DNA of 64,000 nt, taken from positions 744,001 to 808,000 of the forward strand of contig NZ_BDBZ01000002.1 of assembly GCF_001613245.1 (NCBI RefSeq). The letters are read 5' to 3'. A program made the position numbers and the translations under genes. Positions 34,229-42,117 of the stretch are shown piece by piece (positions within the stretch are counted from its first letter, which is position 1; each line of letters begins with the position of its first letter). Source of the DNA: Nocardia speluncae NBRC 108251 (GTDB lineage Bacteria; Actinomycetota; Actinomycetes; Mycobacteriales; Mycobacteriaceae). Below the pieces are notes generated by a model that ran no database searches, was not told the DNA's origin, and worked only from the letters and a program-made list of their open reading frames with translations.

Positions 34229-34983
34229 CCGCGGGGTCCACCGGCCACGTAGAGCACCTGTCCCGAGACGAACGCCGAATCCTCACCGGCGAAGAACGAG
34301 ACCACGTTGGCTACGTCTTCGGGTCGGCCCGGTCGCCCGATCGGAATTTTCACCAGGGCCTTCTCCACCTGCTCATCGAAGGACAGCCCGACCTTCTCCG
34401 CGGAAGCACGGGTCATATCGGTCACGACAAACCCGGGAGCAATGGCATTGGCGGTGATGCCGAACCTACCCAGCTCCGCGGACAGTGACTTGGTGAAGCC
34501 TTGTAGACCTGCTTTCGCTGCCGAGTAATTCACCTGGCCTCGCGAACCCAGCGCGGAAGTACTGGAGATATTGATGATCCTGCCCCACCCGGCCTCGACC
34601 ATGTAGCGCTGCGCGGCACGGGCCATCAAAAACGACCCGCGCAGGTGGACCCCCAAAACGCTGTCCCATTCGTCCTCCGACATCTTGAACAACAGATTGT
34701 CGCGCGTGATGCCCGCATTGTTGACCAGGACTGTCGGGCCGCCCAGCTGATCGGCGATCTGCTCGACGGCGGCGGCGACCTCCTCCGACCGGCTGACATC
34801 CGCGCCGGCCACCGCGACCTTTCCCCCCACCGCCTCGATAGATGCCACCGTCGCTGCACACTGGTCGGCGTCGAGATCGACGACACCGACGGCAAAGCCG
34901 TCCCGAGCCAGTCGCAGCGCGATTGCCGCGCCGATGCCGCGGGCCGCACCGGTGACGACGGCCGAGCGTGGAATAGATTTCAT
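34225..34983 (-). CDS. FabG-like 3-hydroxyacyl-CoA dehydrogenase (SDR)
   Basis: A 252-residue SDR of the 3-oxoacyl-reductase type. TGAARGIG is at residues 11-18, with NNAGITRDNLLFKMSEDEW, INISS and the catalytic NYSAAKAG; GRPGRPEDVANVV and FVSGQVLYVAGG close the protein. FabG-like enzymes work either way; here, in a catabolic operon with a MaoC hydratase, oxidation of (3R)-hydroxyacyl-CoA is likely. AAGGAAA precedes the ATG. An alternative ATG six codons earlier exists. Confidence 0.9.
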   Translation of the reverse strand: MKSIPRSAVVTGAARGIGAAIALRLARDGFAVGVVDLDADQCAATVASIEAVGGKVAVAGADVSRSEEVAAAVEQIADQLGGPTVLVNNAGITRDNLLFKMSEDEWDSVLGVHLRGSFLMARAAQRYMVEAGWGRIINISSTSALGSRGQVNYSAAKAGLQGFTKSLSAELGRFGITANAIAPGFVVTDMTRASAEKVGLSFDEQVEKALVKIPIGRPGRPEDVANVVSFFAGEDSAFVSGQVLYVAGGPRG

Positions 34984-34997
34984 GAGGTTTCCTTCGA

Positions 34998-36140
34998 TCA
35001 TGCTCTGGACGCCTGCGGCAATCCCAGCAAGCGTTGGGCGAGAATGTTGCGCTGGATCTGGGCAGAACCTCCGTAGATGCTGCTCGCGCGCCCGTAGAGG
35101 TAGCGGTCGAACCACTGGGGGCGACTGCCGGCATCGATATCGGTATCGGCCAGCAGACTCGAGGCCGCGTTCATCAGGCGCTGCTCGACCTCGGTCATCA
35201 GTAACTTGTCGATCGAACATTCGGGTCCGGGCCGAGCCGTCGAGATACGGTCGCTCAAGCGGCGCAGGCAGTGCATCCTGAGCACCTCGACTCCAGCGGC
35301 CGCTGCCCCGAGTTCACGCAGTACAGCGCGGTCCGGTGATGATGACTGCGCCTTCACGATGCCGGCCAGTTCGGAGATATACCGCGCGAACTTCGACAGG
35401 TATCCGGTGTCGACCGCACCGCGTTCATAGTTGACGACATCCATTGCGATGCGCCATCCCTCGTTCGGCCGGCCGAGTAGGTTCGCGGCAGGAATCCGTA
35501 CGTCGTCGAAATGGATCTCGGCGAACTCTTCATCGCCGTTCGCCAAGACGATCGGCCGCACTGTCACACCGGACGACGTCAATGGCACGATGAACGCCGA
35601 AATTCCTTGGTGACGAACCGCATCGGGGTCGGTGCGCGCGAGGAGGAGACAGTAGTCGGCATACCCGCCATAGCTGGTCCATATCTTCTGACCGGAGATC
35701 ACCCACTCGTCCCCCCGGCGAGTCGCGGTGGTCCGCAGTGCCGCGAGATCGGAACCTGCCGACGGCTCCGAGAACCCCTGGCACCATATTTCTTCGACGG
35801 CCAGCAGCGGTCGGAGGTACCGTTCTTGCTGTTCCGGGGTTCCATAGGCGTACAGCGGTCGGCCAAGGTGTCCCAAAGGGAGCAGAGTCGGCGCGTTGGC
35901 CCTGCCGAGCTCATCACTCAGGATCGCTTCTTCCATGAGTCCGAGCCCCTGCCCTCCCACGTTCTTCGGGTACGACAAGGCCACCCATCCGTCTCGATAG
36001 AGACGCTGCTGGAACTCCCGCATGAACGGCCACCGTTCGGCAAGCACCGCGGGCTCGGGTTCGGCCGCAACGTTGTCCGCGAGCCAGGCGCGTAGCCGGC
36101 TACGGAACTCAGCTTCTGCTGGAGTGTCGTACAGATCCAT
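34998..36140 (-). CDS. Acyl-CoA dehydrogenase, subunit of a second heteromeric pair
   Basis: A 380-residue ACAD with GFSEPSAGSDLAALRTTA, WVISGQKIWTSYGGYADYCLLLARTD, EEFAEIHFDDVRIPAANLLG and the C-terminal YLYGRASSIYGGSAQIQRNILAQRLL. It resembles the catalytic-type subunit of actinobacterial FadE pairs. Its ATG follows 13 bases after the stop of the shorter ACAD gene. The pair is paralogous in design to 29591-31794, so the island encodes two alpha2beta2-type dehydrogenases, presumably for two rounds of chain shortening. Confidence 0.9.
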   Translation of the reverse strand: MDLYDTPAEAEFRSRLRAWLADNVAAEPEPAVLAERWPFMREFQQRLYRDGWVALSYPKNVGGQGLGLMEEAILSDELGRANAPTLLPLGHLGRPLYAYGTPEQQERYLRPLLAVEEIWCQGFSEPSAGSDLAALRTTATRRGDEWVISGQKIWTSYGGYADYCLLLARTDPDAVRHQGISAFIVPLTSSGVTVRPIVLANGDEEFAEIHFDDVRIPAANLLGRPNEGWRIAMDVVNYERGAVDTGYLSKFARYISELAGIVKAQSSSPDRAVLRELGAAAAGVEVLRMHCLRRLSDRISTARPGPECSIDKLLMTEVEQRLMNAASSLLADTDIDAGSRPQWFDRYLYGRASSIYGGSAQIQRNILAQRLLGLPQASRA

Positions 36141-36153
36141 AAGGTAGGTGTCC

Positions 36154-37167
36154 TCAAACGGTTTCGAGAGCGCGATCGGCGAGCAGCAGCAGCGGCGCAT
36201 CACTGCCACCGAAAGCCGAGTGGAAAAGGTGGGCACTGCGCAGCCTGAAGTGGGCGCTGTGCTCCTGGGTCACTCCGATGCCACCGAGAATCTGGATGGC
36301 TGTTTCGCAGACTTCTACGGCCGCCGATCCGGCATAGAACTTCGCAGCGGATGCCAACCGCTCCACTTCGTCGATCGGGGCGTGGTCGACCGCCCACGAC
36401 GCCCCATAGGTGATGGAGCGAGACGACTCCACCCGGAAGAGCATTTCCGCGCACAGATGCTGGATCGACTGGAACGAGCCGATCGGATGGCCGTACTGCT
36501 CGCGCTGCCGGGCATAGTCCACAGCCTGCTTCAATGCGCCGTCGGCAAGCCCCAGAAGGAATGCCGCGGCACCGACCCACGCCGCAGCCCACGCCCTGCG
36601 GTCCCCGTCATCGGTGGCAACCACTGCGGGAATCGGCTGGACGCGACTCAGCGGATGCAATGGATCGATGCCCTCGAACGGAACCGCTCCGGAAAGCTCG
36701 TGCGCGGCGGCCACGCCGTCCGACGAGAGCGCGACACCACGAGCACCGGCGCTCCAGTCGAACGCGATCGTTGCCGTGCCTTCCGGCACTTCGAGTGTGG
36801 AACCCAACAACACAGAGTGGGCCTCCCCCGCCGCCAGCCGGGCCAGATCGGCCGCCGGGCCCCCGGCGAACCGAAGCAGGCTCGCTGCCGCGATAGCCGT
36901 TCCGACATAGGGCACGGGGGCGATGTGGCGGCCGAGCACCTCGGCTACCAGGCAGGCATCAAGAACCGAACCGCCCCCACCACCGTATTCCTCCGGAATG
37001 AGCAAACCCACCAAATCGAGCTCCACCAGTGTCTTCCACACCGCAGCACGTAACGCTGTGCCGCCTGTGAGCAGATCTGGAACCGAGGGGTTGGAGAACA
37101 GCTGCGCACTGATCTCTTCGGTTGTCCGCTGAAGGAGGACTTGGTCCTCAGAGAGTGCAAAGTGCAT
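36154..37167 (-). CDS. Acyl-CoA dehydrogenase, short partner subunit
   Basis: A 337-residue ACAD starting MHFALSEDQVLLQRTTEEISAQLF. The middle region is shorter than in classic enzymes, but YARQREQYGHPIGSFQSIQHLCAEMLFRVESSRS and GGIGVTQEHSAHFRLRSAHLF are typical. The C-terminal IYxGT motif is absent, as in non-catalytic FadE partners. A GGAGG box lies close to the ATG. It is the first gene of the minus-strand operon, and operator site d lies 21 bases upstream of its start. Confidence 0.88.
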   Translation of the reverse strand: MHFALSEDQVLLQRTTEEISAQLFSNPSVPDLLTGGTALRAAVWKTLVELDLVGLLIPEEYGGGGGSVLDACLVAEVLGRHIAPVPYVGTAIAAASLLRFAGGPAADLARLAAGEAHSVLLGSTLEVPEGTATIAFDWSAGARGVALSSDGVAAAHELSGAVPFEGIDPLHPLSRVQPIPAVVATDDGDRRAWAAAWVGAAAFLLGLADGALKQAVDYARQREQYGHPIGSFQSIQHLCAEMLFRVESSRSITYGASWAVDHAPIDEVERLASAAKFYAGSAAVEVCETAIQILGGIGVTQEHSAHFRLRSAHLFHSAFGGSDAPLLLLADRALETV

Positions 37168-37187
37168 GGAATGACCTCCTCCCAGAA

Positions 37188-37208
37188 ACATACTACTGCG
37201 TAGGTTGC
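37188..37208. promoter_or_regulatory. TetR-type operator, site d
   Basis: Matches ACA-N2-CTAC-N3-GTAG-N2-TGT with one mismatch (TGC at the right end), 21 bases upstream of the ACAD start at 37167. Bound repressor would overlap the operon's promoter or 5' leader. Confidence 0.68.
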
Positions 37209-37693
37209 ACCGTCAAGGACGAGCGGCCGACGAGCGACACCCTCACGCAGACCTCGAATCGAGACCAGAAGCCCTGCCGGCCATCCACATCACAGACGGC
37301 GGGCAGCGGCGCCACGTGGCCTTGACCCACTAAAACCTACGCAGTAGTTTGCTGATGTTCCCGAATTGCCCCCGAGGGGAGGCACCGGATCTTCACATAT
37401 TCGCGGCACCCACACGTCGAACGAACATAGCCCCCGGCATCAGATCACTGCGCGAAGCCCGAACGGGCACCACCTATTCGCCGCAACCACGCAGGCTTTC
37501 GACCGAGCCGATCGAGTCCACCGATTCATGCCCGATCCGTCGCGTCGATCGACGGCTCCGCCCCACGAGCAGCCACTTGCTCGCTCCCGTGTCGACAGAT
37601 TCGGCCGACCCTGCCGTTTCGGCGCCCAACACGCCCGGCCTGCGCACCACGCACTACCCCGAGAAGTATCCGATACACAGAACGGAACAGCCG
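37209..37693. other. Long divergent intergenic region with a long leader for the crotonase
   Basis: Between operator d and the crotonase ATG at 37694 there are almost 490 bases without a supportable gene. Operator e is at 37332-37352. From 37349 a frame stays open in phase with the crotonase for 115 codons, but its residues (Arg, Pro, Ser, Thr-rich) match no crotonase N-terminus. I read it as an untranslated leader or upstream promoter DNA. Confidence 0.4.
37332..37352. promoter_or_regulatory. TetR-type operator, site e (diverged arms, intact core)
   Basis: The core CTAC-N3-GTAG is perfect; the outer trinucleotides AAA and TGC each differ by one base from ACA and TGT. It lies 124 bases from site d and about 340 bases upstream of the crotonase start, so it probably serves the plus-strand promoter. 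Confidence 0.5.
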
Positions 37694-38455
37694 ATGTCCA
37701 CAGTATCGATCGAATATGCAGACAAAATCGCCGTCATCACCATCAATCGACCACGTGAACGCAATGCGGTCGATCTGGAAGTGGCTCACGGCATCGCCGC
37801 CGCCATGGACGAATTCGAATCCCGTAAAGACGCGAGCGTCGCCATTCTCACAGGAGCCGGCGGAACATTCTGCGCGGGACTGGACCTCAAGGCGTTCACC
37901 CGCGGCGAGGTCCCGATCCTGCCCGGAAGGGGCTTCGGCGGGCTCACCGAGAGTCCGCCGGCAAAGCCGTTGATCGCAGCGGTTGAGGGCTGGGCCCTGG
38001 CCGGAGGGTTCGAACTCGCCCTGACCGCCGATTTGATCGTCGCAGCGCGAGACGCGAAGTTCGGCCTTCCCGAGGTAAAACGCGGTCTGGTCGCGGGAGC
38101 AGGCGGCTTGTTGCGACTCCCGAAAGTGGTGCCGTACCACCTTGCCATGCAATTGGCCCTCACCGGCGAACCCCTGTCGGCGGCCACCGCTCACGCCCAC
38201 GGCATGGTCACCACCCTGACCGAACCAGGACGAGCCCTGGCGGCAGCCGAAGAGCTGGCCGCAAGAATAGCGGCCAACGGACCGCTCGCCATTCGCACCA
38301 GCAAGCAGATCGTCTCGATGTCGGTCGAATACAGCAGCGCGGACGCATTCGCCGCACAGAAAAAATTTGTCGACCCTGTACTCACCTCCGCCGACGCCAT
38401 GGAGGGTGCCAGGGCATTTGCCGAGAAACGCAGTCCCACCTGGACCGGCGAATAG
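37694..38455 (+). CDS. Enoyl-CoA hydratase (canonical crotonase)
   Basis: A 253-residue crotonase with both hydratase glutamates: EGWALAGGFELALTADLIV (first Glu) and KFGLPEVKRGLVAGAGGLLRLP (second Glu in PEV). It also has the oxyanion residues LTGAGGTFCAGLDLKAF. It should add water across trans-2-enoyl-CoA. It is the only one of the four island crotonases with a complete hydratase active site. It is the last structural gene before the TetR regulator, 285 bases further on. That gap holds the regulator's promoter and operator. Confidence 0.92.
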   Translation: MSTVSIEYADKIAVITINRPRERNAVDLEVAHGIAAAMDEFESRKDASVAILTGAGGTFCAGLDLKAFTRGEVPILPGRGFGGLTESPPAKPLIAAVEGWALAGGFELALTADLIVAARDAKFGLPEVKRGLVAGAGGLLRLPKVVPYHLAMQLALTGEPLSAATAHAHGMVTTLTEPGRALAAAEELAARIAANGPLAIRTSKQIVSMSVEYSSADAFAAQKKFVDPVLTSADAMEGARAFAEKRSPTWTGE

Positions 38456-38715
38456 CCGGACCGGATCGATACCGCACACTCCAGGACGGGGACGGCAAGA
38501 CCGGCCTATCGCCCCGAAGAGCGACAGATGAAAAGCCACGTTGATGCCTCGTCCGCCCAGAATCGGCGTGGGCAGTGCACGCTATGCGACGCGGCCCGCC
38601 GTCCCGGTACGCTTATCCCGCCCTCAGCCGCACCGGCAACCGGCGACCCCCTCCATGGATGGAGCCCGGTCAGGAACCGGTAACACGGAGCGGAACGACC
38701 AGCGTACAACCGATG

Positions 38716-38736
38716 ACATTCGTCTGAGTAGGATGT
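38716..38736. promoter_or_regulatory. TetR-type operator, autoregulatory site f
   Basis: ACA-TT-CGTC-TGA-GTAG-GA-TGT keeps both outer arms and the right core; two core bases differ on the left (CGTC for CTAC). It ends four bases before the GTG start of the TetR gene and overlaps its ribosome site, a classic position for autorepression. Confidence 0.5.
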
Positions 38737-38740
38737 AGGT

Positions 38741-39391
38741 GTGACGGAGGGATTTGGCAACGGCCGGATCAGCAAATTGGATCCGAAGAAGCGGGCGAGT
38801 GCTCACGAGATCCTCGACGCTGCGGCACTGGCATTCTCGGAGAGAGGGTACGCGGCCACCTCGATCGACGATGTGGCCGATGTACTGGGTTGCACGAAAG
38901 GTCGGATCTACCACTATTTCCGAACCAAAGGTGACCTGTTCATCGGCATCCACCACCAAGCGCTCGAATGGGCCCTGGAGGCGGTGGGCCCTGCGGCCGA
39001 ACGCGATGACATCGGCCCGGAGGAGAAGCTGCGGGAGATGGTGCACCAGCACGCAATGCACCTCATGAACCGAGCGAGCTATATGGGGCCGGCGCAGATG
39101 CACATCGAAGTCGGGTTGGCTGCCGAAGGACGACACAAGGACAATGCGGTAGCTCGAATCTTCGAGATGCGGCAGACGTTCGAGTCCTACTACGTGAAGG
39201 TGATGGAGGACGGCGTCGAGGGTCAGGTGTTCCGTGATGCCGACATCAATCTGCTCGTAAAAGCGACACTCGGCATAGTGAACTGGATGCACGTGTGGTT
39301 CCAGCCGGACGGTCCGGCCGATTCCGCAGACGAGCGTCATCGAATCGCCGGAGAAATCGCCCAATACGCTGTGCGCGCGGTGCTGGCGTAA
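38741..39391 (+). CDS. TetR family transcriptional regulator of the catabolic island
   Basis: A 216-residue TetR regulator. Residues about 21-66 form the N-terminal HTH (EILDAAALAFSERGYAATSIDDVADVLGCTKGRIYHYFRTKGDLF). The C-terminal ligand domain ends in NWMHVWFQPDGPADSADERHRIAGEIAQYAVRAVL, similar in layout to KstR2-like regulators of actinobacterial steroid catabolism, which bind CoA thioesters. Start is GTG at 38741. It is at the edge of the 14-38 kb island, and an operator-like element lies just before its start. I infer it represses the island in response to an acyl-CoA intermediate. Confidence 0.9.
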   Translation: MTEGFGNGRISKLDPKKRASAHEILDAAALAFSERGYAATSIDDVADVLGCTKGRIYHYFRTKGDLFIGIHHQALEWALEAVGPAAERDDIGPEEKLREMVHQHAMHLMNRASYMGPAQMHIEVGLAAEGRHKDNAVARIFEMRQTFESYYVKVMEDGVEGQVFRDADINLLVKATLGIVNWMHVWFQPDGPADSADERHRIAGEIAQYAVRAVLA

Positions 39392-39425
39392 TCGCGGGGC
39401 GTCGAAGCGCAACAACCATGCCCGG

Positions 39426-39663
39426 ATGCAGCTCCGGGTCGAGGGCCGAGCCGTGGGCGCACGGCAGAATATTCCGGATCACCAGCGATTGCTCGCGCTC
39501 GCCGACCGCGCCTGCTCCGCCCTCACCCTGCCGCTCTATCGCGCCGGGGTCGAGACCGAGGCCTATGCCGCGCTCTACCGGATCCTGGTGCCGCTGGAAC
39601 CCGAGCATCGTTGCGATGCTCGACCTTGTCACCGCCGAACAAGGCGGCGCGCTGCTCCGCTAG
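39426..39663 (+). pseudogene. Unidentified protein remnant with a frameshift
   Basis: The first frame reads QNIPDHQRLLALADRACSAL and continues TLPLYRAGVETEAYAALYRILVPLEPEH to about 39605. A frame change then gives SIVAMLDLVTAEQGGALLR and a stop at 39663. The two parts join into a plausible helical C-terminus, so this looks like the damaged 3' end of a gene. I cannot name the family. Confidence 0.35.
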
Positions 39664-39951
39664 CGAGAACCCGCGTCGTCTATCCCTGGTCGCCCGCATT
39701 GGTGTTCCCCGCGCCCTCCACCGTCGAGAGCGCCTACGGTGTCGCTGCGTACGGCTTGCCACTCGTGGCCGTGGAGCCTCGACGCGAGAAGGTCAGGCCT
39801 ATCAGGGCAGGCGGGGAGCCGACCCACCTGTGCGCAGACCACCGCCCACCAATGCCTCACCGGAGACGATCCCCGCGCGATAGACACCGGAAAACGGGGG
39901 TACGAAGCGGTCGATCACGGCCTTACCTCCCGAACAGTCGGACGACAAAGA

Positions 39952-39985
39952 AATACGCCCTGAAATGGATATATCAGGGCGTATT
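39952..39985 (-). terminator. Intrinsic terminator of tRNA-Val(CAC)
   Basis: AATACGCCCTGA and its complement flank a 10-base loop. Read on the minus strand the hairpin is followed by TTTCTTTGT. It begins a few bases after the 3' end of the tRNA. Confidence 0.75.
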
Positions 39986-39989
39986 CGAG

Positions 39990-40061
39990 TGGTCCCAGCT
40001 GGTTTCGAACCAGCGACCTTCCGCGTGTGAGGCGGACGCTCTCCCGCTGAGCTATGGGACC
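39990..40061 (-). tRNA. tRNA-Val (CAC)
   Basis: The minus strand folds as a cloverleaf: acceptor GGTCCCA/TGGGACC, D-arm GCTC..GAGC, anticodon stem TCCGC/GCGGA with loop CTCACAC giving anticodon CAC, and T-arm CTGGTTCGAAACCAG. Discriminator A; CCA is not encoded. The tRNA reads GUG valine codons. Confidence 0.95.
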
Positions 40062-40252
40062 GAGGCTATTCGCTCGGCGGCGTCTTCCTCACCATCCGAA
40101 CGAGATGGAACCTTAACATGCACCACCCACCCGCCGCCAAATCACCCCCATGTCATTCACTTCGGTGACACACGCTCCTCGGCCGGATCTGTAGGACACT
40201 GGGCCTCCCATCGGCTGTATCCACAATCCACTCCCCGCCGGCCTCCGAACAC

Positions 40253-40276
40253 GTGAATGACAACCGTGTCATTCAC
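40253..40276. repeat. Inverted repeat upstream of tRNA cluster
   Basis: GTGAATGAC and GTCATTCAC flank AACCGT exactly. A third copy of GTCATTCAC is at 40152-40160. Role unknown: operator or a terminator-like hairpin. Confidence 0.5.
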
Positions 40277-40294
40277 ACTCCCCTACCAGGCGAT

Positions 40295-40324
40295 TTGTAG
40301 GTTTCGGCGTACGTCGGCTAATGT
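40295..40324 (+). promoter_or_regulatory. Possible promoter of tRNA Gly-Cys-Val cluster
   Basis: TTGTAG and TAATGT are 18 bases apart, 45 bases upstream of tRNA-Gly. Moderate similarity to -35/-10 consensus in otherwise GC-rich DNA. Confidence 0.3.
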
Positions 40325-40369
40325 TCTGTCTCGCACCACGGAGGACAGCGAGCCACCGAGGATGCAAAT

Positions 40370-40442
40370 GCGGATGTAGCGCAGCTGGTAGCGCATCACC
40401 TTGCCAAGGTGAGGGTCGCGGGTTCGAATCCCGTCATCCGCT
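40370..40442 (+). tRNA. tRNA-Gly (GCC)
   Basis: Acceptor GCGGATG/CATCCGC, anticodon stem TCACC/GGTGA around loop TTGCCAA (anticodon GCC), T-arm CGGGTTCGAATCCCG. First of three tandem tRNAs. Confidence 0.96.
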
Positions 40443-40489
40443 CGAGAGGTAGGGCCAGGCGCATAGAAAATGCCTTCCTCCCTTTGCGC

Positions 40490-40560
40490 GGTGGAGTGGC
40501 CGAGTGGTGAGGCAACGGCCTGCAAAGCCGTGCACACGGGTTCGATTCCCGTCTCCACCT
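40490..40560 (+). tRNA. tRNA-Cys (GCA)
   Basis: Acceptor GGTGGAG/CTCCACC, anticodon stem ACGGC/GCCGT around loop CTGCAAA (anticodon GCA), T-arm CGGGTTCGATTCCCG. It begins 47 bases after tRNA-Gly and ends one base before tRNA-Val. Confidence 0.96.
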
Positions 40561-40561
40561 C

Positions 40562-40636
40562 GCGCGATTAGCTCAGCGGGAGAGCGCTTCCCTGACACGG
40601 AAGAGGTCACTGGTTCAATCCCAGTATCGCGCACCA
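40562..40636 (+). tRNA. tRNA-Val (GAC)
   Basis: Acceptor GCGCGAT/ATCGCGC, anticodon stem CTTCC/GGAAG around loop CTGACAC (anticodon GAC), T-arm CTGGTTCAATCCCAG. The 3' CCA is encoded. It complements the CAC isoacceptor 500 bases away. Confidence 0.96.
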
Positions 40637-40651
40637 TCGCATCACCAGGTC

Positions 40652-40685
40652 AAAGGCACTTTCGAGACTATCGAAAGTGCCTTTT
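40652..40685 (+). terminator. Strong intrinsic terminator of the tRNA cluster
   Basis: AAAGGCACTTTCGA and its exact complement form a 14-bp stem with loop GACTA and a TTTT run, 15 bases after tRNA-Val. It also faces the 3' end of the convergent baeRF-like gene. Confidence 0.92.
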
Positions 40686-40702
40686 CTGCTATCCGGGCCG
40701 GC

Positions 40703-41959
40703 CTACGGAGCATAGCGGAGGATACCGGCGAGCTGCGCGCCCTCAGGGAGGTCGGCCGCGCGTACGGCGAGCACATCACCACCGGTCAGCAGCACACGAC
40801 GGCTGATCTCGTCCAGGACCCCGGGGGATTCCGCGGCCGCGGAATCGCCGAATGTGACCGCGCCGTCGGCGGTTACCGTTCCGGGGACCGAGGCATCGAT
40901 ATCTACCAGCAGGGTGTCGACGGCTCCGGCGGAGGCCGCCCGCGCCAGATCGGACACATCGGTGGCGGCCCGGCCCTCGCCACGCCGGATTTCGACCAAA
41001 TCCACGAGGTCGGCCAGTTGAGCGGCGTAGTAGCGGTCCAGGACTTCCCGCGAGCGGGCGGCCAGCTCGTGGTCGGACGTATGTTCCGGGTTTCCGGGGA
41101 TGCTCTCGTCGAGCAGACGGTCGTAGCTGTTCACGGAGCGGAACAGGGCATTGATGGGTTCGGTGGCGGCCAGGATCAACGGGGTGTCGCGACCGGTGAG
41201 CAGATCGCGCAGTTCGGTGTCCACGGCGCGGGCGAATTGCCGCGCTCGCATCTTGCGGCCTTCGTCTCCTTGGACGCGGCGCTTCGGGGCGCGATCGCCG
41301 AGGCTCGCCTTGCCGGCATGGTCGGCGGCGCTGGTCGGCATGCCGGGGACCGGCACCGTACGGGCGGGACGGTCGGCACTCACCTCGACCAGCCGGACAC
41401 CGCCCTCGGCCAAGGCGAGGACGAAGGCGGCCTGCGGAAAAGTCACCGCCCGCAGCAGCGGCTTCAGTTCGAAGCGGCTGCCGACGGTCTCCGAGGCATT
41501 CAACTGATTCGGAACCCGATAGCTGCGGATACGGGTGGGCGTCGCGAGCACCACCAGCGTGCGCGACTGGAAACGCCAGAACGCAGCGTCGTCGATATGG
41601 GCGTCGAATTCTTCTTCCAGCGCCATGCGAGCCTCGGGATCGGTGACCCGATCGAGCGCTCGCCGCACCTGGTTCCAGAAGGCGATCCGGTTGCGGTCCG
41701 GGTCGGCGGTATCGGACTCGGTGGGTGTGTAGATGGAAACGCAGACGGTGTCGGTGACACCGGCGAGGGCCTTGATCTCACTGCGGGTCGGGATATCGGT
41801 ATGCAGCACGAGCGCCTCCACATCGGACGGTCGGAACGGCACGCCGCCGCCCGTGGAGTGAATCCGAAGTCCGGTGGCGGACGGCGTCCGGTGCGGACGG
41901 CCGCTGCGGGAGCGTCGCCCGGATCGGTCCTCTATCAGCATCTTCTCGGCAAACCCCAT
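40703..41959 (-). CDS. baeRF-like protein (bacterial archaeo-eukaryotic release-factor family)
   Basis: A protein of up to 418 residues. From VEALVLHTDIPTRSEIKALAGVTDTVCVSIYTPTESDTADPDRNRIAFWNQVRRALD it resembles the bacterial eRF1-like (baeRF) proteins. The middle has LVVLATPTRIRSYRVPNQLNASETVGSRFELKPLLRAV, and the C-terminal domain ends in EISRRVLLTGGDVLAVRAADLPEGAQLAGILRY, matching the eRF1/pelota domain 3-like fold. The first ~50 residues are basic and not family-like, so the true start is probably a later GTG. Proposed roles for the family are ribosome rescue or stress response; not settled. Confidence 0.7.
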   Translation of the reverse strand: MGFAEKMLIEDRSGRRSRSGRPHRTPSATGLRIHSTGGGVPFRPSDVEALVLHTDIPTRSEIKALAGVTDTVCVSIYTPTESDTADPDRNRIAFWNQVRRALDRVTDPEARMALEEEFDAHIDDAAFWRFQSRTLVVLATPTRIRSYRVPNQLNASETVGSRFELKPLLRAVTFPQAAFVLALAEGGVRLVEVSADRPARTVPVPGMPTSAADHAGKASLGDRAPKRRVQGDEGRKMRARQFARAVDTELRDLLTGRDTPLILAATEPINALFRSVNSYDRLLDESIPGNPEHTSDHELAARSREVLDRYYAAQLADLVDLVEIRRGEGRAATDVSDLARAASAGAVDTLLVDIDASVPGTVTADGAVTFGDSAAAESPGVLDEISRRVLLTGGDVLAVRAADLPEGAQLAGILRYAP

Positions 41960-42117
41960 TAGATCACACGGCAACGGCGGTGACCTGATCTGCGACGGTA
42001 AGCCGATACATGCGCTGCCGGCATTGCGTGGCTGCGCCGGGTCCTGTCGGTACCCGCCGTTAAGCTTGCCCACACGAACTCGAGCCGGCCGGTGAACCGG
42101 AGTCCCGAAGGGGTGTT

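Larger units (their letters stand above)
39392..39989. other. Region between TetR and tRNA-Val with a decayed gene only
   Basis: Apart from the remnant at 39426-39663 and the tRNA terminator near 39952, I see no gene. The segment 39664-39950 has no protein-like frame or RNA structure that I recognise. Confidence 0.4.
40062..40369. other. Intergenic region with GTCATTCAC repeats and a possible tRNA promoter
   Basis: No gene is seen. GTCATTCAC occurs at 40152-40160 and again within a perfect inverted repeat at 40253-40276 (GTGAATGAC-6 nt-GTCATTCAC). A promoter-like TTGTAG-N18-TAATGT at 40295-40324 is 45 bases before the first tRNA of the cluster. Confidence 0.45.

Noticed and set aside
37349..37693. 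115-residue N-terminal extension of the crotonase
   Set aside because: No crotonase similarity, and crotonases of 253 residues starting at 37694 are of normal length.
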